DNA of 64,000 nucleotides, taken from assembly GCA_024235855.1 (NCBI GenBank), contig JACKLN010000004.1:1-64000 (forward strand), read 5' to 3'. This DNA is from Burkholderiaceae bacterium (GTDB taxonomy: Bacteria; Pseudomonadota; Gammaproteobacteria; Burkholderiales; Burkholderiaceae_C). The first letter of the stretch is position 1. Each line of letters begins with the position of its first letter. Below the pieces are notes generated by a model. It saw only the letters and a program-made list of their open reading frames with translations, searched no databases and was not told the DNA's origin. Positions 60,698 through 64,000 of the stretch are shown one piece after another. The position numbers were made by a program, and so were the translations under genes.

Positions 60698-62665
60698 ATG
60701 ACCCCCCGCCCCCCGTTCACCCGCCGCCTCCTCCACCTGGCCTGCGTGCCGGGCCTGGCCCTGCTCGGCGCCGGCACTGCGCCGGCGCAGCAGACCGCCG
60801 AGCCGCAGACCGTCGTCATCACCGCCACGCGCCATGCGATGCTGGCGCTGGACGCGCCCGCGGCCATGAGCGTGGTCACGCGGCAGGAGATCGAGGCCCG
60901 CGGTGCCGACGACGTGCTCGAGGCCGTGCGGGGCGAAACCGGCGTGTCGCTGCAGGGCCGATCGATCGGCGGGCGCAAGGTGATCAGCCTGCGCGGCATG
61001 GACCCCAAGCACACGCTGTTCCTCGTCGACGGCCGGCGCGTGGCGCCCAGCGACGGCGTGGTGGGCCATTCCGACTTCCAGCTCGACTGGATCCCGGTGG
61101 ACGACATCGAGCGCATCGAGATCGTGCGCGGGCCGCTGTCGGTGCTCTACGGTTCGGAGGCCCTGGGCGGCGTGGTGCACGTGATCACGCGCCGGGCCGG
61201 CGAGCGCTGGCGCGTCGCGGCGCGCGCCGAAGGCAGCGTGGCCAGCGGCGACCGCGGCGGTGACGGCCACCGCGCGGCCGTTTCGGTGGACGGCCCGCTG
61301 GCCCCTGGCCTGGGCCTGCGCGCCGGCCTGGCCACCGGCCGCCGCGACGCCGTGGCGTCACCGGCCGACGCGCAGGTCAGCGAACTGGAAGGCCACGACA
61401 AGACCGACGGCTGGCTGGGCCTGGCCTGGCAGGCGTCGCGCGCCCACCGGGTGGCGCTGGACCTCCACGCCGGCGACGAGACGCGCACCGCCGACGCCCG
61501 CGAGCGCAGCGGCGCTCGCCGCTACCACGTCAGCGACAACCTGATCGCGCGCGCCATGGCGTCGCTGGCCTGGGACGCCGCGTGGGACGAGCGCGGCGAC
61601 ACCACCACGCAGTTGCGCGCCTACGGCACGCGGCTGGACGTGGAGAACCGGCGCACCGAGGGCGTGGCCATCAACCCGCCGCAGACGCTGCGCGACCGCG
61701 TGCTCGAAGGCCTGGTGCGCCACGAGACAGGTGCCCATGCGCTGACCGCCGGCGTCGAGGCGCGCAACGAGACGCTGGAGGACCCGGGCATGCCGGACGG
61801 TCGGTCTCTGGCGCGCCATCGTGCGCTTTTCCTGCAGGACGAGTGGCACGTGATCGACGGTGCCCAGCCGCTGGACCTGACGCTGGGCCTGCGCCACGAC
61901 GACCACCACCTGTTCGGCCAGGAGACCAGCCCGCGGCTCTACGCCACCTGGCGAGCGGCGCCGGGGTGGACGCTCAAGGGCGGCTTCAGCCATGGCTTCA
62001 AGGCGCCCAACCTGAAGCAGATCGTGCCCGGCGGGCGGCGCGAGGGGCCGAACACCGTGCTCGGCAATCCGGACCTGAAGCCCGAGACCAGCGACGCGGT
62101 GGAGGCCGGCGTCGCCTTCGAACGGCAAGGGCTGGAATTGCAGGCGATGCTGTTTTCGCAGCGCGTGCACGACCTGATCGAACTCGAACTCGTCGCCCCC
62201 GGCCCGGTGCCGGGCGTGGGCACCTACGTCTACCAGAACGTGGCCCGCGCGCGCCTGCGTGGGCTGGAACTGGGCGCTGCGATGCCCCTGGGTGGCGGCT
62301 TCAGCACCCAGGCCAGCGCGACCTGGCTGGACGCCACCGATGCCGATGGCGAGCGCCTGACCTACCGCCCGCGGCTGAGCGTGGGCGCCCGCCTGGACTG
62401 GTCCCACGGCCCCTGGCAGGCCGGCCTGCGCGCCGACCATGCCAGCGGCAGCCGGCTGCCGTCGGCCACGCGCGGCGCGCCCGACGTGGCCGTGCCCGAC
62501 CTGACGCTGTGGGGCGCCTACCTGCAGCGTGCGCTGGGGCCCGGCCTGACGCTGGCGCTGCACGTGCACAACCTGACCGACCTGCGACCGGCCGAGAAGT
62601 CGGCCCTCTACACACACGCCGAGGCGCCGCGCACCGTGTCGCTGTCGCTCAGCGGCACCTGGTGA
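60698..62665 (+). CDS. TonB-dependent outer membrane receptor
   Basis: A 655-residue outer-membrane transporter with signal peptide (ending GTAPAQQ). The TonB box region is TVVITATRHAM. The plug runs about residues 45-160, including SVLYGSEALGGVVHVITRR. A beta-barrel follows, ending in the aromatic Trp of SLSLSGTW. It resembles siderophore or heme receptors (FepA/BfrD type). The substrate is unknown, but its position opposite nirS and a degenerate regulatory box suggest iron or heme supply during denitrification. Start ATG 60698 follows GGAG. Confidence 0.92.
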   Translation: MTPRPPFTRRLLHLACVPGLALLGAGTAPAQQTAEPQTVVITATRHAMLALDAPAAMSVVTRQEIEARGADDVLEAVRGETGVSLQGRSIGGRKVISLRGMDPKHTLFLVDGRRVAPSDGVVGHSDFQLDWIPVDDIERIEIVRGPLSVLYGSEALGGVVHVITRRAGERWRVAARAEGSVASGDRGGDGHRAAVSVDGPLAPGLGLRAGLATGRRDAVASPADAQVSELEGHDKTDGWLGLAWQASRAHRVALDLHAGDETRTADARERSGARRYHVSDNLIARAMASLAWDAAWDERGDTTTQLRAYGTRLDVENRRTEGVAINPPQTLRDRVLEGLVRHETGAHALTAGVEARNETLEDPGMPDGRSLARHRALFLQDEWHVIDGAQPLDLTLGLRHDDHHLFGQETSPRLYATWRAAPGWTLKGGFSHGFKAPNLKQIVPGGRREGPNTVLGNPDLKPETSDAVEAGVAFERQGLELQAMLFSQRVHDLIELELVAPGPVPGVGTYVYQNVARARLRGLELGAAMPLGGGFSTQASATWLDATDADGERLTYRPRLSVGARLDWSHGPWQAGLRADHASGSRLPSATRGAPDVAVPDLTLWGAYLQRALGPGLTLALHVHNLTDLRPAEKSALYTHAEAPRTVSLSLSGTW

Positions 62666-62948
62666 GTCGGGCCCCGACGGCGCACGGCCATGCACCGGGC
62701 CGCAGGCCCCGTCGTGGGGCGGCGGATCGGCGGCGGCGCGTGCCATGCGTCTGCGACCAGTGGGGAAGCAGGGATCCTGGCTGGACAGGCCCATCACCGA
62801 GGGCATTCAGCCCACGCCAATGCAACGGTCGGCTTCCGTCGGGTGCTGCGGCCCCCCGCACGTCCCTCCGTCTGATTTTCAGCGACACTCTTCGCATGTG
62901 CGGCCAGCCACTGGCACGCGGTTTCCCATTGGCTACCGAGGAACGCCC

Positions 62949-63428
62949 ATGACCTTTGCTCCGCCTCCGATCACCCGCAGCCTGCTGGCCTGGGTCCTGG
63001 GGACCGCCGTGGCCGCCACGCCGGTGGCCTGGGCGCAGACCTCAGCACCCGCCGCCAAGCCTGCGGCCCCGTCAGCGGCGAACGCCGGCAACAAGGTGAC
63101 CACACGCAGCACCTCCATCCCGGCGCGCGGTCTCTTCAATGGCGACCAGCTCAGCGAATCCACCAAGCGCCGGCTCACCGACCTGATGTTCGAGGCCATC
63201 GGCTCGCGCATCGAGTTGGCGCTGCTGGTGCCCACGGGGCCCTGGCAGATCGACGGGGCGGGACAAGGCGACACACAACTGAACACGGCGCGCCTGCAGG
63301 CGCTGCGCCGTTTCCTCACCGACCGCGGTGTCGACCCGAACAAGGTCATCGTCGAAAGCCGCATCGACGAGAAGATCCAGTCGCCACGGCTGGACGTGCA
63401 GCTGATCACCACGCCGGCCGCGGACTGA
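62949..63428 (+). CDS. Small exported protein with an OmpA-like C-terminal stretch
   Basis: A 159-residue protein with a signal peptide (ending VAWAQT), then an Ala/Pro-rich linker. The C-terminal half, including NTARLQALRRFLTDRGVDPNKVIVES, resembles the helix-turn part of OmpA-type peptidoglycan-binding domains but is short. Function is unknown. The 283-base gap before it (62666-62948) shows no gene, and I see no clear riboswitch or terminator there. Confidence 0.6.
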   Translation: MTFAPPPITRSLLAWVLGTAVAATPVAWAQTSAPAAKPAAPSAANAGNKVTTRSTSIPARGLFNGDQLSESTKRRLTDLMFEAIGSRIELALLVPTGPWQIDGAGQGDTQLNTARLQALRRFLTDRGVDPNKVIVESRIDEKIQSPRLDVQLITTPAAD

Positions 63429-63474
63429 ACGGAGGGTGGCCGCACGGGCGCGACGGATGGCCGCCGTCGGCGAT

Positions 63475-63999
63475 TCAACGCGGCGGTGAGCGCCCCGCCG
63501 CGCGGTAGACCTCGGCGGCATCCTGCCGACCCGTGTGCAAGGAGACGAACTGCAGCGGCGCCAGGCCCAGGCGTGCGACGTTGTCCAGCAGGTTCTGCAG
63601 GGCCGAATCCTGGCCTTGAGCGCCGCCGGGTCCGCCGTTGGCGCCGGGGCCGTCGACCTCGGCATGGACGAGCAGGCGCTCGCGGGGCAGCCAGACCATC
63701 AGCATGCCTTGGGCATGCGGGCTGTCGCGCACGGTGTGCAGTTCCACGGGACGTTGCGCATCCTCCAGCACACGCAACTCCCCCACTGGCTCCAGCTGCA
63801 TGGGTTCACGGCGTTGCAGCAGCGGGTCGGGCCGACGTGTCAGCGGGCGCCGCAGGGCCGCGGCAAGCCAGGGCTGGCCCTCCTGGCTGATGAAGACCGT
63901 GGCCCCGGCGCCGGCCACGGCGCGCAGGCCACCCGTCTGGTCCAGATGGTGGTGGGTGGCGACCACGCTGCCCAGCGGCTTGTCGTCCACGACGCGACG
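63475..63999 (-). CDS. Metallo-beta-lactamase-fold hydrolase, 5' end cut by window edge
   Basis: The reading frame runs off the right edge, so the N-terminus is missing. About 174 residues are visible. VVATHHHLDQTGGLRA is the metal-binding motif of the family; the usual HxHxDH ends in Gln instead of His. The later HTVRDSPHAQGMLMVWLPRERLLVHAEVDGPG and SLHTGRQDAAEV supply further possible ligands. Substrate is unknown. It converges with the preceding small exported-protein gene across 46 bases. Confidence 0.75.
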   Translation of the reverse strand, partial: RRVVDDKPLGSVVATHHHLDQTGGLRAVAGAGATVFISQEGQPWLAAALRRPLTRRPDPLLQRREPMQLEPVGELRVLEDAQRPVELHTVRDSPHAQGMLMVWLPRERLLVHAEVDGPGANGGPGGAQGQDSALQNLLDNVARLGLAPLQFVSLHTGRQDAAEVYRAAGRSPPR

Positions 64000-64000
64000 T

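Noticed and set aside
62666..62948. Possible cobalamin riboswitch near the TonB receptor
   Set aside because: Only short G-rich fragments resemble the conserved core. The ordered conserved boxes are absent on both strands, and the position is downstream of the receptor.
1..64000. CRISPR arrays, tRNA or rRNA genes, insertion sequences, prophage
   Set aside because: No regular direct repeats with spacers, no tRNA or rRNA signatures, and no transposase or phage genes were found by reading.

Overview
The window is high-GC DNA with tightly packed genes. It reads as the chromosome of a denitrifying betaproteobacterium, probably a Burkholderiales member of the Rubrivivax/Leptothrix/Ideonella type. 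This is inferred from gene content: nap, nor and nirS denitrification genes, Bug-type TctC and TRAP binding proteins, a PEP-CTERM protein, recCBD, and a waaA/Kdo-kinase locus. No rRNA, tRNA, insertion sequence, prophage or CRISPR array was seen.

Region 1 (1-13.1 kb) is mostly envelope and housekeeping. It holds trmB (cut by the edge), uppP, a TetR-controlled RND efflux operon (adaptor and permease), then a Pcm-like methyltransferase, a rhodanese and a TolC-type outer-membrane channel that could complete the pump. The opposite strand carries a phosphomannomutase/phosphoglucomutase, a small glycosyltransferase, and a single protein that fuses Kdo transferase (WaaA) to Kdo kinase (KdkA).

Region 2 (13.2-23.4 kb) is signalling and repair. 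It has a LytS/LytTR two-component pair, a secreted stand-alone Cache-domain protein next to a chemoreceptor, an Ada-AlkA fusion overlapping ogt, a DMT exporter, and a large secreted DUF6351-like protein.

Region 3 (23.5-30.3 kb) is the periplasmic nitrate reductase operon napDAGHBC, with napF inverted behind it and the molybdenum-cofactor gene mobB divergent from napF.

Region 4 (30.5-39.1 kb) is accessory. It has two secreted proteins (one with a PEP-CTERM-like tail), then a GntR-controlled set of TctC binding protein, sulfatase-like enzyme and DctP binding protein, followed by a P-type ATPase. A perfect palindrome between gntR and tctC is the likely operator.

Region 5 (39.1-49 kb) is recC-recB-recD, flanked by a class IV aminotransferase-like protein whose catalytic lysine appears to be asparagine.

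Region 6 (49-62.7 kb) is the NO/nitrite island: a chemoreceptor, a DUF2249 gene, norCBQ, an embedded iron-sulfur membrane protein, norD, a Dnr-type Crp/Fnr regulator, and the opposing operon nirS-nirM-orphan periplasmic protein, with a TonB receptor divergent from it. Near-identical palindromes (CTTGAA-N4-TTCAAG) lie 60-73 bases upstream of napA, the DUF2249 gene, norC and nirS, and TTGAC/ATCAA-type boxes precede napD and the regulator gene. Together they suggest one local regulon under the encoded Dnr-type protein. Heme d1 biosynthesis genes and nosZ are not in the window.

The right edge holds a small periplasmic protein with an OmpA-like stretch and a truncated metallo-beta-lactamase-fold gene.
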